A program made the translations under genes and the position numbers. A model generated the notes under the pieces. The model ran no database searches. It was not told the origin of the DNA and worked only from the letters and a program-made list of their open reading frames with translations. A DNA stretch of 64,000 nt from the NCBI RefSeq assembly GCF_003350345.1, contig NZ_QNVJ01000064.1:248001-312000 (forward strand), read 5' to 3'. Each line of letters opens with the position of its first letter. The first letter of the stretch is position 1. The DNA is from Alkalilacustris brevis. GTDB taxonomy: Bacteria; Pseudomonadota; Alphaproteobacteria; Rhodobacterales; Rhodobacteraceae. Shown in pieces: positions 25,270 to 35,534 of the stretch.

Positions 25270-26553
25270 TCAGAACCGGCCTGGCCGAAAGGGGGCGGGA
25301 TCGAGCGCGGCTTGGCGCCCGGCAACGCCGTCAGCAATTACTTCCGCGGTAACAGGCGCCAGGGTAAGGCCCAGATGCCCGTGGCCGAAGGCCAGCCAGA
25401 CCCCCCGCGCCCCCGGCACCGGGCCGATGACCGGCAAGGAGTCGGGCAGCGAGGGGCGAAATCCCAGCCATTGCCGGCAGGGCGGTGGCAGATCGGGCAG
25501 GAAATGCCGCGCGTGGCGTTCCAGAGCACGCAGCCGACGGGGGGCCGCCGGGGCGTTCAGCCCGCCCAGTTCAACCGTGCCGGCCACCCGCAGCCTGCCC
25601 GCCATCGGGCAGAAATAGAACCCGCGCCGCTCAGGGCTGACGGGGCGGCTGAAACGGCTCGCGGCGGCATCAAACTCCAGGTGATAGCCGCGTTCGGTTT
25701 CAAGGGGAACACGCGCCCCCGCCGCCTGTGCAAGCGGGGCTGACCAGGCGCCGGCGGCGATCACCACATGCCGGGCAGTCAGCGAAAGGCCTGGCCCGGT
25801 CAAGCTGGCCCCGCCCCGCCCCCCAGGGCGCAGACCGGTGACGTGTGTGTCGATCCGGCGCACGCCCGCCATCGCAGTGGCGTTGGCCAGCTTGCGCATC
25901 ATCGCGGTCGGGTCGGTCACGCTGCGGCCATCGGGGAAATACGCCGCCCCCGCCACCTTGCCCGCCGAGACAGCAGCGGCAAGTGCCGGTTCCATTTGCG
26001 CGACCTCGGCACCGCCTAGCTGTTCCAACTGCACGCCAAGGGCGCGCTGCCAGGCGCGGCCACCTTCGGCGGCGATGCTCTCGCGTTCTGATTCGTAAAG
26101 AAGCAGCGCCCCGTTCGCGCGCAGCAGTTCCGTGCCATCTATCTCGGCGGCCAGATCCTGCCACCCGCTGCCCGCGCGATTCATCAGGCTGGCCAGCGCC
26201 TGCGCGTTGCGCTGTGCCGGGCGGGGCAGCGACTGCCGCAGAAAGCGCAGCAGCCAGGGCGCCAACGTGGCAATCGCCGCAGCCCGGATCGACAGCGGGC
26301 TTGTCGATGACAGCAGCAATCGTGGCAAATCGCGCAGCAGGCCCGGCTGACCCAGCGGCAGAACCGCGTAATCCGCAATCACTCCCGCATTGCCATGAGA
26401 GGCCCCTTCGCCGGCCTGGTCCGTGGGGGCGATCAGCGTTACCTCGTGGCCTTCGCGCGCCAGGCGCAGGGCGATCGAAAGCCCGGTCACCCCGGCGCCG
26501 ATAACGGCGATCTCGCCCTCTTCAGGGGTTTGTTGCGGATCACGGGGCTGCAA
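25270..26553 (-). CDS. FAD-dependent D-amino-acid dehydrogenase-like oxidoreductase (DadA family)
   Basis: A 427-residue DAO-fold flavoprotein. The N-terminal dinucleotide-binding motif is IAVIGAGVTGLSIALRLAREGHEVTLI; GASHGNAGVIADYAVLPLGQPG and the C-terminal WLGFRPSLPDSLPVIGPVPG and GHGHLGLTLAPVTAE match DadA-type dehydrogenases that oxidise D-amino acids and pass electrons to the respiratory chain. Substrate cannot be fixed. It begins at TTG 26553, since no in-frame ATG precedes the Rossmann motif. No alanine racemase gene is adjacent. Confidence 0.88.
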   Translation of the reverse strand: MQPRDPQQTPEEGEIAVIGAGVTGLSIALRLAREGHEVTLIAPTDQAGEGASHGNAGVIADYAVLPLGQPGLLRDLPRLLLSSTSPLSIRAAAIATLAPWLLRFLRQSLPRPAQRNAQALASLMNRAGSGWQDLAAEIDGTELLRANGALLLYESERESIAAEGGRAWQRALGVQLEQLGGAEVAQMEPALAAAVSAGKVAGAAYFPDGRSVTDPTAMMRKLANATAMAGVRRIDTHVTGLRPGGRGGASLTGPGLSLTARHVVIAAGAWSAPLAQAAGARVPLETERGYHLEFDAAASRFSRPVSPERRGFYFCPMAGRLRVAGTVELGGLNAPAAPRRLRALERHARHFLPDLPPPCRQWLGFRPSLPDSLPVIGPVPGARGVWLAFGHGHLGLTLAPVTAEVIADGVAGRQAALDPAPFRPGRF

Positions 26554-26712
26554 GCCGGGCCTTGTTCTGTTTTATCACGTCGCGGTTGGATTGCGCGAGT
26601 GTTCCTCGGCGCGCTGCCTGCATAGAGAACGATTCGCCGCCTTGCGTCCAGACGCATGTGCAAATGTCCGTGCGGGTGATGCAGCATGGACTCGCTATGT
26701 GACCGCGCGCGC

Positions 26713-27651
26713 TCAGTACCCCTGGCCGGGGTCAACCTGGTGCAGAAACGGCAGGCCGGTTTCCCCGCGCAGGATGTTCTGCGCAATCACACGGGCGGCG
26801 CTGGCGGGGCGGGTTTCCGCGGCGATATGCGGCGTGACGGTCACGCGCGGATGCGCCCAGAAGGGATGCGCTGCAGGCAGCGGTTCGGTGCGGAAGACAT
26901 CGAGCGTGGCATGGGCGACATGCCCGCTGTCGAGCGCGGCAATCAGCGCCTCGTCATCGATCAGCGCGCCGCGCCCGGGGTTGATCACCACGGCCCCGCG
27001 CGGCAGTTGTGCCAGCCGCTCGGCATTGAGCAACGACTCGGTCAGCGGGGTATGCGGCAACAGAAGCACCAGAATCTCCGCCTCGGTCAGCGTCTGCACA
27101 AGCCCGCATTCGCCGGCATGGCACGTGATCTGCGACTGGTCCCGCGGGGTGCGGCTCCAGCCGGTGACGTTGAAGTTCAACCGGGCCAGGGCGTCGGCAC
27201 AAGCCCGGCCCAAGGCCCCCAGCCCGAGAACGGCGACCTTGCGGTCTCGTGCCAGCGGGGGCGGTTCCTGATTCCAGGTGCCGTTCTGCGCGGCCAGGAG
27301 CGCGTCCAGCCCCAGATGGTAACGCAGCACATGGCCGGTGACATATTCAACCATCCCCTCGGTCAGCCCGTAATCGACCATGCGGCAGAGCGGCTGGGTC
27401 AACGTCGGGTTGTTCACGATCTTCTCCACCCCCGCCCAGAGGTTGAGCACCGCCTTGCAGCCGGTATAGGGGCTGAAATCCTCGATCACGCCGTCGGGCG
27501 AATAGATGATGTAATCCACCGCCGCTGGGTCGCGTGGCGGTGTCTCAAGCAGTTCGGCCTCGACGCCCGCTTCCCTCAGCGCATCGCGCAACGGGGTGGC
27601 ATAATCGGGCCAGAGATCAGGATTGGCGGCAAAATAAATGTCAACGCTCAT
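26713..27651 (-). CDS. Glyoxylate/hydroxypyruvate reductase A-like dehydrogenase
   Basis: A 312-residue D-2-hydroxyacid dehydrogenase of the GhrA group. NAD(P) binding is shown by VAVLGLGALGRACADALARLN and GWSRTPRD. Catalytic Arg, Glu and His are in NPGRGALIDDEAL, FRTEPLPAAHPFW and VTPHIAAET. It reduces glyoxylate or hydroxypyruvate. Its ATG overlaps the rodA stop (ATGA), so it is the last gene of the mre operon, an order that seems conserved among relatives. Confidence 0.92.
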   Translation of the reverse strand: MSVDIYFAANPDLWPDYATPLRDALREAGVEAELLETPPRDPAAVDYIIYSPDGVIEDFSPYTGCKAVLNLWAGVEKIVNNPTLTQPLCRMVDYGLTEGMVEYVTGHVLRYHLGLDALLAAQNGTWNQEPPPLARDRKVAVLGLGALGRACADALARLNFNVTGWSRTPRDQSQITCHAGECGLVQTLTEAEILVLLLPHTPLTESLLNAERLAQLPRGAVVINPGRGALIDDEALIAALDSGHVAHATLDVFRTEPLPAAHPFWAHPRVTVTPHIAAETRPASAARVIAQNILRGETGLPFLHQVDPGQGY

Positions 27652-28796
27652 GCCCGTCCCCTAGGCCTGTGAATATGCGCGCTCTGCACCAGGCCGAATC
27701 CGATCATCAGCACCAGCATGGCCGAGCCACCGTAAGATACCAGCGGCAAGGGCACCCCCACAACCGGGGCGAGACCCATGACCATCGCCATGTTGACCGC
27801 GAAGAACAAGAAGAAATTGGCCGCCACCCCCAATGTCACGAGCTGCGAAAACCGGCTTTTCATCTTCATTGCCGCAACGATACAGAAGATCAGGATCAAC
27901 GCATAGAGCAACAGCAGTGAGGCCCCACCAAGAAAGCCGAACTCCTCGGCCAGGGTTGTGAAGATGAAATCCGTGTGCTTTTCCGGCAGGAAGTTCAGCC
28001 GCGATTGCGTGCCCTGCATGAAGCCGCGTCCCGACCAACCGCCCGAGCCGAGCGCGATCTTCGACTGGCTTATGTGATAGCCTGCACCCAACGGGTCTAT
28101 CGACGGGTCGAGAAAAGCGTCGATCCGGCGATACTGGTAATTCTGCAAAAGCTGCCAGTCGGTCCCGCGCGAGACCATCACAGCCGTGACAACGCCCACG
28201 CCCGCGCCGATAACCACGGCGAAGTAGATCCAGCTGACACCGGCCAGGAACATCACTGCCCCGCCCCCGGCCAGCAAAAGCAGTGCGGTGCCCAGATCGG
28301 GCTGGCGCAGGACCAGCGCGGTGGGCAGCAGGATCAGCAAGAGCGCGATCACCACCCAGACCGGGCGCGAGGTCTTGCGGATGTCAAGCCAGTCGTAATA
28401 GGCGGCCAGCACCATTACCAGCGTGATCTTGGACAGTTCCGAAGGCTGAAGCCGGATGATGCCGAGATCGATCCAGCGCTGTGCCCCCATACCCACCGAA
28501 CCGAAGAATTCGACGAACACCAGCAGCAGCAGCGAAAGCCCGTAGGCGAGCCCGGCGACATTGCGCCAGAACCAGATCGGCACGAAGGCTACCACGAACA
28601 TCATCGCCAGCCCCAGCGCAAAACGCTTGATCTGCGGGTCGGCCCAGGGGGCAAGCTGCCCCCCGGCAATGGAATAGAGCATCAGGAACCCGACCCCGGC
28701 CACAGCCGAAAGCAGCAGCACCAATGCCCAGTTCACATGAAGCACCTTTGCCGCGCCGGTCGGCACACGCTGAACCGCGTATTCGAGATAGCTCAT
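27648..28796 (-). CDS. rodA: Rod-shape SEDS peptidoglycan glycosyltransferase RodA
   Basis: A 382-residue polytopic SEDS protein that polymerises glycan strands with PBP2 in the elongasome. About ten membrane segments are evident. Family signatures include RWIDLGIIRLQPSELSKI, RQPDLGTALLLLAGGG (with the catalytic-type Asp), AGYHISQSKIALGSGGWSG and FLPEKHTDFIFTTLAEEFGF. It overlaps mrdA upstream and the ghrA-like gene downstream (both ATGA). Confidence 0.96.
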   Translation of the reverse strand: MSYLEYAVQRVPTGAAKVLHVNWALVLLLSAVAGVGFLMLYSIAGGQLAPWADPQIKRFALGLAMMFVVAFVPIWFWRNVAGLAYGLSLLLLVFVEFFGSVGMGAQRWIDLGIIRLQPSELSKITLVMVLAAYYDWLDIRKTSRPVWVVIALLLILLPTALVLRQPDLGTALLLLAGGGAVMFLAGVSWIYFAVVIGAGVGVVTAVMVSRGTDWQLLQNYQYRRIDAFLDPSIDPLGAGYHISQSKIALGSGGWSGRGFMQGTQSRLNFLPEKHTDFIFTTLAEEFGFLGGASLLLLYALILIFCIVAAMKMKSRFSQLVTLGVAANFFLFFAVNMAMVMGLAPVVGVPLPLVSYGGSAMLVLMIGFGLVQSAHIHRPRGRA

Positions 28797-30739
28797 GCGC
28801 GCCCCCGCGACCCTTGCGTGCTGCGCTCGATCCGTTCGATCAACTCGCGCTGCATGGTTTCGATGCGATTGCGCTGCGGGGCCGGATAGGCCGATAGCGG
28901 CGGCGTGCCTTCATGAAGCGCCTGCAGGATGATGTCGCGCGCGACCGGCGCCGCCGCGCTGGAGCCGCCGCCGCCATGTTCCACCACCACCGACACCGCA
29001 AGGCGCGGGGCGTCGGCGGGCGCGAAACCGACGAAGAGCGCGTGGTTGCGCCGGTTCCAGGGCAGATCCTCCTGGCTGCGCACGCCTGCGGCGCGCTCTT
29101 CGGCGGTAATGCTGAAGACCTGGCTTGTCCCGGTCTTGCCGGCCATGCGGTGCGAGGCCTCCACAATCCGGGTGGAGTAGGCAGTGCCGCGCTGGTGGTT
29201 CGAAACCTCGTCCATCCCCCGCCGCACGAGGTTGAGCCAGCGCTGGTCGAGCCCAAGCGGCGGGGCGTCGGCGGCGCCCGGCATTTCCTGGCCATCTATG
29301 GCGCGCACAAGCCGGGGTGCGACGGCACGGCCGCTGGCCAGCCGCGCGGTCATCACAGCCAGTTGCAGCGGCGAGGAAAGCACGAAGCCCTGGCCGATCG
29401 CGGCATTGATCGTGTCGCCCACCAGCCACGGCTCGCCGCGGCGGGTCTGTTTCCATTCGCGTGTGGGGTTGAGACCGGCGGCAATGGCCGAAAGCGGCAG
29501 GTCGTGCCGCTGGCCCAGCCCCAGCCGCGCGGACATGTCGTTGATGCCCTCGATTCCCAGCCGCTGGGCGATCTCGTAGAAATAGACATCGCAGCTTTCG
29601 CTGATCGCCGAGACCATGTTGACCCGGCCATGCCCGCCCCGCCGCCAGCAATGAAACCGCCGCCCCGACACATCCATGTGGCCGGGGCAGAAGATCCTTT
29701 CGTCGGGCGTGACGATTCCGGCTTCGAGCGCGGCCAGAGCCACCACCATCTTGAAGGTCGAGCCGGGCGGATAAAGCCCTTGCGCCGATTTGTCGGCGAG
29801 CGGGCGAAACTCGTTTTCCGTCAACGCGCGGTAATCGGGCACCGAAATGCCGCGCACGAAAAGATTCGGGTCAAAACTGGGGGCCGAAGCGATGGCCAGA
29901 AGATCGCCGCTATCAACATCCATGACGATGGCCGAGGCGCTTTCGCCCTCAAGCCGCGCCATCACATAGCTCTGCAGCCGGTGATCCACTGTCAGCTGGA
30001 CATTGCGCCCCGGGGTGCCCTCCTGGCGGTCCAGCTCGCGCATGACGCGGCCCACGGCGTTCACTTCGATCCGGCGCGAGCCGGCGGCGCCGCGCAGCAC
30101 GCCTTCCAGGTGCCGCTCGACCCCGATCTTGCCAATCTGGAACCCGGGGATCTGCAACACAGGCTCGGGCGCCTCCAGCGCGGCCAGGTCCGCCTCGCTC
30201 ACCGGGCCGACATAGCCCACCACATGGGCAAACTCCGGCCCCAGCGGATAATGGCGCGACAGGCCCATCTCGGGGGTGACGCCGGGCAAGGCCGGCGCAT
30301 TGGCGGCAACCTTGGCCACAGCGTTCCATGGCAGGCGTTCGGCCACGGTGACGGGCACGAACGGGCGGTTGCGCATGGTGTCACGCAAAGCGCGCGCGAC
30401 ATCCTCTTCGCTCAGGTCGATCAGCAGGGCGAGGCGCCGCAACACCTTTTCCACATCGCCCGCATCCTCTCGCACGATGACCACGCGATAGTTCTGCTCG
30501 TTGCCGGCGATCACCTGGCCCTGCCGGTCATGGATCAACCCGCGGATCGGCGGAATCAAGCGGATATTGATGCGGTTCTCGTCGGCCAGCAGGCGAAACT
30601 GATCGGCCTGCTCGACCTGCATCTGGCGCATTCGGAACAGCAGCGCCCCCATCGCCATCGCCTGCACGCCGCCCAGAATGAGCGCCCGGCGCGAAATCTT
30701 GCGCGCACTTTCCTCGGTATCGCGGCGCGGCGGCTTCAT
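28793..30739 (-). CDS. mrdA: Penicillin-binding protein 2
   Basis: A 648-residue class B PBP, the transpeptidase of the elongasome. One N-terminal membrane anchor (RRALILGGVQAMAMGALLF) precedes a pedestal domain (RLIPPIRGLIHDRQG). The active-site motifs are STFK in YPPGSTFKMVVAL (nucleophile Ser), SCD in SESCDVYFYE and KTG in MAGKTGTSQ. The start at 30739 overlaps the mreD stop; the frame is open to 31141 in another product. It acts with RodA encoded downstream. Confidence 0.96.
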   Translation of the reverse strand: MKPPRRDTEESARKISRRALILGGVQAMAMGALLFRMRQMQVEQADQFRLLADENRINIRLIPPIRGLIHDRQGQVIAGNEQNYRVVIVREDAGDVEKVLRRLALLIDLSEEDVARALRDTMRNRPFVPVTVAERLPWNAVAKVAANAPALPGVTPEMGLSRHYPLGPEFAHVVGYVGPVSEADLAALEAPEPVLQIPGFQIGKIGVERHLEGVLRGAAGSRRIEVNAVGRVMRELDRQEGTPGRNVQLTVDHRLQSYVMARLEGESASAIVMDVDSGDLLAIASAPSFDPNLFVRGISVPDYRALTENEFRPLADKSAQGLYPPGSTFKMVVALAALEAGIVTPDERIFCPGHMDVSGRRFHCWRRGGHGRVNMVSAISESCDVYFYEIAQRLGIEGINDMSARLGLGQRHDLPLSAIAAGLNPTREWKQTRRGEPWLVGDTINAAIGQGFVLSSPLQLAVMTARLASGRAVAPRLVRAIDGQEMPGAADAPPLGLDQRWLNLVRRGMDEVSNHQRGTAYSTRIVEASHRMAGKTGTSQVFSITAEERAAGVRSQEDLPWNRRNHALFVGFAPADAPRLAVSVVVEHGGGGSSAAAPVARDIILQALHEGTPPLSAYPAPQRNRIETMQRELIERIERSTQGSRGRA

Positions 30740-31275
30740 AGCGGGCGCCCCAGGGCATCGACCTCGCCAGTGGCGGGCTTGCGCACGCGCAGGGCCGCAT
30801 GGCACGCGGCCACAACCAACGGATAGGCCATGACGGTCAGCAACATCTGTAACAGGCTCAATCCCAGCACGGGCCGGGGAAGCATTGCAAGGTTCAGCAG
30901 CAGCCGCTCGGCCAGGAACATGGCCATCATCACCAGTGAAACCATCCCCCACTCGGCGGGAAAGCCCAGCTCGCGCATAAGCGCCTGCCGGTGGCGCAGG
31001 AACTCCGTGCCCATCAGCACGATGGCGGCCCACAGCCCCGGCGGGCGCATCAGCAGCAGGTCTTCCAACACAAAGACGGCAGCCACGAGCAGGGCCGGCA
31101 TGTAATCGGGCCGCCGCAGCACCCAGGCCAGCACAAGGCATAGCAGAAGGTCAGGCCCGGGCAGGCCCGCAGGCATCAGGTCAAGCGGCAACAGACGCAG
31201 AAACAGCGACGCGCCCGCCAGCGCCACGAACAGCGCCCAGTACCGCCAGGGGCTGGTCCAGACTGGCTCAGCCAT
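30736..31275 (-). CDS. mreD: Rod shape-determining protein MreD
   Basis: A 179-residue inner-membrane protein with about five hydrophobic helices, including YWALFVALAGASLFLRLLP, LLLCLVLAWVLRRPDYM and LVMMAMFLAERLLLNLAML. Weak sequence conservation is normal for MreD; identity rests on length, topology and position between mreC and mrdA. It overlaps mreC by 8 nt. Confidence 0.9.
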   Translation of the reverse strand: MAEPVWTSPWRYWALFVALAGASLFLRLLPLDLMPAGLPGPDLLLCLVLAWVLRRPDYMPALLVAAVFVLEDLLLMRPPGLWAAIVLMGTEFLRHRQALMRELGFPAEWGMVSLVMMAMFLAERLLLNLAMLPRPVLGLSLLQMLLTVMAYPLVVAACHAALRVRKPATGEVDALGRPL

Positions 31276-32209
31276 CGGCGCGCTCCGCCTGAAGCTCGCT
31301 TTCGGAAAGCGGCGCTTCCTCAGCGGGCTCTTCCGGCTCTTCCGGATCGGGCAGCGGCACCAGCAGCGCACCGGCGTCGTCGATCCGCTCCATCGGGCGC
31401 GAGCGCAGCACACGCAGAAACTCAAGGCGCTGGTAATCGGCGGCCAGGCGCACGCGCAACTGCCGGTCGCTGCCCTGGGCAACCTGCCCCACCAGCAGCC
31501 CGGCGGGAAACACCCCGCCATCGCCCGAGCTGACGACCCTATCGCCCGGTCGCACATCCTGCGCGGATTCGAGGAAATCCAGCGGCGGCATCGCGCTGTT
31601 GTCGCCCACCAGCAGCGCGCGCTGGCCCGAGGGCTGCACCGTGACCGGGATCCGGCTGTTGGAATCGGTCAGTAGCACCACGCGGCTGGATTGCTGACCC
31701 ACGCCCGAGATCCGCCCGACAAGGCCTAGCCCGTCCATCGCCGCCCAGCCATCCTGGATGCCATCACGCGCGCCCACGTTCAGCAACACCGAACGCCGGA
31801 AGGGCGAGCCGGAATCGGCCAGCACCACGCCCGTGACATGGGTGAGCTGCGGATTGAGCCGCACCTGGTTGAGGTCGCGCAGCCGCGCATTCTGCTGTTC
31901 AAGCTGAAGTGCGGCCTCGCGCCAGGCCTTCATCTGCTGCAATTCGCGCCTGAGTTCCTGATTCTGTTCGTAAAGCCGCGCGTAGGACCGAGCCTCGCCC
32001 AGCATGTTGGCAGCCTTGGTGACGGGCAGAAGCGCCCAGTCGAAGCTGGGCACCACACGGTCGACAAGCGCGATGCGGAACCGTTCCACCCGCGGGCTGT
32101 CGACCCGCCAGAGCGCGAAAACCGCCAGCAGCGTCACCACCAGACAGCCGATCAGGATACGCCTTACCGGGCGGGCATATGCGTCCTGGGGTGTCCGCTC
32201 CTTTGCCAC
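31268..32209 (-). CDS. mreC: Rod shape-determining protein MreC
   Basis: A 313-residue protein with a membrane anchor near residues 15-32 (RRILIGCLVVTLLAVFALW), a coiled coil (ARLYEQNQELRRELQQMKAW ... LQLEQQNARLRDLN) and the beta-domain (VTGVVLADSGSPFRRSVLLNVGARDGIQDG, here two adjacent segments). MreC scaffolds the elongasome in the periplasm and activates PBP2. The C-terminal tail is acidic and Pro/Glu-rich (PLPDPEEPEEPAEEAPL). It is 49 bp after mreB. Confidence 0.95.
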   Translation of the reverse strand: MAKERTPQDAYARPVRRILIGCLVVTLLAVFALWRVDSPRVERFRIALVDRVVPSFDWALLPVTKAANMLGEARSYARLYEQNQELRRELQQMKAWREAALQLEQQNARLRDLNQVRLNPQLTHVTGVVLADSGSPFRRSVLLNVGARDGIQDGWAAMDGLGLVGRISGVGQQSSRVVLLTDSNSRIPVTVQPSGQRALLVGDNSAMPPLDFLESAQDVRPGDRVVSSGDGGVFPAGLLVGQVAQGSDRQLRVRLAADYQRLEFLRVLRSRPMERIDDAGALLVPLPDPEEPEEPAEEAPLSESELQAERADG

Positions 32210-32258
32210 GACTGCCTTTCCTCACGCATGTCCATGCCGGGGTGCCGCCGGGGTGCCG

Positions 32259-33410
<1,152 letters not shown>

Positions 33411-33450
33411 TTATAGGCGTGTGCGGGTATCGGCGTAAAGAGGCGGGGCC

Positions 33451-33474
33451 GGGCGGATCAGCAGCAATCCGCCC
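33451..33474 (-). terminator. Hairpin between leuA and mreB
   Basis: GGGCGGAT (33451-33458) and ATCCGCCC (33467-33474) form a perfect 8-bp stem with an 8-nt loop, 67 bp downstream of the leuA stop on the minus strand. The tract after it (GGCCCCGCCTCTTTACG) has only a short T-run. It likely separates leuA from the mre operon. Confidence 0.55.
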
Positions 33475-33540
33475 GCGCGCGCAGATGTGACAGGTGCAAG
33501 TATGCGGCCACTCAGCGGCGGGCGCACACCCTACCGCCCT

Positions 33541-35142
33541 TCAGGACGCGGCCGAGGTGATGTCAACGCCAGGGCGGCCTGCACGCTCATAGCCGAGATA
33601 CCGGTTCAGCGCCGTCACATAGGCCTTGGCCGAGGCCACGACCGTATCGGTATCGGCCGACTGCCCGGTAAAGATGCGCCCGTCCTTTTCCAGCCGGACA
33701 CTGACGGTGGCCTGGGCATCGGTGCCTTCGGTCACGGCATGGACCTGGTAAAGTTGCAACCGCAGCTCATGCGGCACCAGTGCCTTGATGGCGTTGAAGG
33801 TGGCATCCACGGGGCCGTCGCCGGTGGCGTGGGTCTCGGCACTCTTGCCGTCGATGTCCAGCGTCATGTCCGCAGTCTGCGGCGCGGTCGTGCCGCAGAC
33901 CACCTTGAGCGATTTCAGTTGCACGATCTCGTTATGTGCGGCGGTCGTGGACTCCTGCATCAGCGCGATCAGGTCGTCGTCATAGACCTCTTTCTTGCGG
34001 TCGGCCAGCGCCTTGAACCGCACGAAAATGTCGCCCAGCTGGTTGTCGGCAACCTCATAGCCCAGGTCGCGCAGCTTGGCGCGCAGCGCGGCGCGGCCCG
34101 AATGCTTGCCCATCACCAGGTTGGTCGAGGCCAAGCCGATATCCTCGGGGCGCATGATCTCGAAGGTCTCGGCGTTCTTGAGCATCCCGTCCTGGTGGAT
34201 GCCGGATTCATGGGCAAAGGCGTTCTTGCCGACGATGGCCTTGTTGAACTGCACCGGAAAGCCCGACACCGCCGCCACCAGCCGGCTGGCCTGCATGATG
34301 CGCCGGGTGTCGATGCCGGTGGTGAAAGGCATGATATCATGGCGCACCTTGAGCGCCATCACCACCTCTTCGAGCGCAGTGTTGCCCGCACGCTCACCCA
34401 GGCCATTGATGGTGCATTCGATCTGACGTGCCCCGGCCTCGACGGCGGCCAGGGCGTTGGCGGTGGCCATGCCCAGATCGTTGTGGCAATGGGTGGCGAA
34501 GATCACCTGATCGGCGCCGGGCACACGCTCAAGCAGCATCTCGATGATCTCGGCACTTTCGCGCGGTGCGGTATACCCCACGGTATCCGGAATGTTGATC
34601 GTGCTGGCACCGGCCTTGATGGCGATTTCCACGACCCGGCAGAGGTAGTCGCGCTCGGTCCGGGTGGCGTCCATCGGCGACCATTGCACATTGTCGCACA
34701 GGTTGCGCGCGTGCGTCACCGTCTCGTGGATGCGCTGGGCCATTTCGTCCATGTTCAACGCGGTGATGTCGCGGTGCAGGGGCGAGGTGCCTATGAATGT
34801 ATGAATGCGCGGGCGCGGGGCCTGTTTCACGGCCTCCCAGGCGCGGTCGATATCGCCGAAACTGGCGCGCGCCAAGCCACAGATCACGGCATTCTTCGAG
34901 CGGCGCGCGATCTCGCTGACGGCGCGGAAATCCCCTTCCGAGGCGATGGGAAAGCCCGCCTCGATGATATCGACGCCCATTTCGTCGAGCAGCGCGGCGA
35001 TCTCGAGCTTTTCTTCGTGCGTCATGGTCGCGCCGGGCGACTGTTCGCCATCGCGCAGGGTGGTGTCAAAGATCAGAACGCGGTTCGGGTCGCGGGCGGC
35101 TGGGGCTGCCACGGCCTGTGCGGGTGTGATGTTGTCGGTCAT
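33541..35142 (-). CDS. leuA: 2-isopropylmalate synthase
   Basis: A 533-residue LeuA catalysing the first committed leucine step (acetyl-CoA plus 2-oxoisovalerate). The TIM-barrel has RVLIFDTTLRDGEQSPGA, the metal-binding HCHNDLGMATANAL and NGLGERAGNTALEEV. The C-terminal half carries the regulatory domain (LKVVCGTTAPQTADMTLDIDG ... DGPVDATFNAIKALVPHELRL, in separate segments) that mediates leucine feedback. Upstream lies a Leu-rich leader ORF with alternative RNA hairpins. leuCD lie 31 kb away, so leucine genes are split. Confidence 0.97.
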   Translation of the reverse strand: MTDNITPAQAVAAPAARDPNRVLIFDTTLRDGEQSPGATMTHEEKLEIAALLDEMGVDIIEAGFPIASEGDFRAVSEIARRSKNAVICGLARASFGDIDRAWEAVKQAPRPRIHTFIGTSPLHRDITALNMDEMAQRIHETVTHARNLCDNVQWSPMDATRTERDYLCRVVEIAIKAGASTINIPDTVGYTAPRESAEIIEMLLERVPGADQVIFATHCHNDLGMATANALAAVEAGARQIECTINGLGERAGNTALEEVVMALKVRHDIMPFTTGIDTRRIMQASRLVAAVSGFPVQFNKAIVGKNAFAHESGIHQDGMLKNAETFEIMRPEDIGLASTNLVMGKHSGRAALRAKLRDLGYEVADNQLGDIFVRFKALADRKKEVYDDDLIALMQESTTAAHNEIVQLKSLKVVCGTTAPQTADMTLDIDGKSAETHATGDGPVDATFNAIKALVPHELRLQLYQVHAVTEGTDAQATVSVRLEKDGRIFTGQSADTDTVVASAKAYVTALNRYLGYERAGRPGVDITSAAS

Positions 35143-35161
35143 CTGCGGATTCTTTCTGTTG

Positions 35162-35269
35162 TCCTTAGCCTGAGGCCCGCCGGTGGCACCTTGAGGGCCT
35201 TCGTGCGGGATGGGCGCGCGTCACCTCTGAGCGGCGCGCCCGGACGGCACGCTCAGAGGCTGCTAAGGA
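35162..35269 (-). promoter_or_regulatory. Complementary segments of the leuA leader RNA
   Basis: The leader Leu-codon region (TCCTTAGC, 35269 to 35262 on the minus strand) is perfectly complementary over 8 nt to GCTAAGGA (35169 to 35162), which lies 20 nt before the leuA ATG. This pairing would compete with ribosomes translating the Leu codons. A separate local hairpin spans 35173-35200 (AGGCCC/GGGCCT). Neither is followed by a U-tract, so control could be translational or Rho-dependent. Confidence 0.45.
35224..35259 (-). promoter_or_regulatory. leuA leader hairpin containing the leader-peptide stop codon
   Basis: CCTCTGAGCG (35224-35233) and CGCTCAGAGG (35250-35259) are a perfect 10-bp inverted repeat with a 16-nt loop. 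The TGA of the leader peptide (35253-35255) lies inside one arm, so a ribosome at the stop codon would melt this stem. That is the geometry of a ribosome-mediated attenuator. Confidence 0.7.
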
Positions 35270-35339
35270 GAAGGAGGCCACGGAAACGGCGCCGCAGCAG
35301 GGCGGCGGCAGGCTTCGTGATATCCGGTCCTCTGATCAT
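35253..35339 (-). CDS. leuL: leuA leader peptide (leucine attenuator)
   Basis: A 28-codon ORF from ATG 35339 encodes a peptide ending RRRFRGLLLLSSL. The codons near the end are CTC CTT CTC CTT AGC AGC CTC TGA: four consecutive leucines and a fifth just before the stop. Lying 110 nt upstream of leuA, it fits the role of a leucine-sensing leader whose translation controls leuA. The ribosome site before ATG 35339 is weak, so the exact start is uncertain. Confidence 0.7.
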   Translation of the reverse strand: MIRGPDITKPAAALLRRRFRGLLLLSSL

Positions 35340-35534
35340 GAGCGGGAATATATCGTCTGAAACAGAAAAGAAAACCCGAAAACCGCAAGCGGCGACTGAC
35401 GGATACCGCCTCCGGCGGGGATATTTTTCTCACAGTGAAGAAGGCAGGGCGGCGCTTGCCCGTCGAAGCAATCGGGCTAACTGAAGACATGGTTTCTGGC
35501 GCCAGCAGGCGCCGCGGAGCAGGAATAAGGCGGC

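Noticed and set aside
28913-30826. 637-codon plus-strand frame across mrdA
   Set aside because: Shadow of the PBP2 gene; no family features.
33487-35484. 665-codon plus-strand frame across leuA
   Set aside because: Shadow of leuA, whose minus-strand product is unmistakable.
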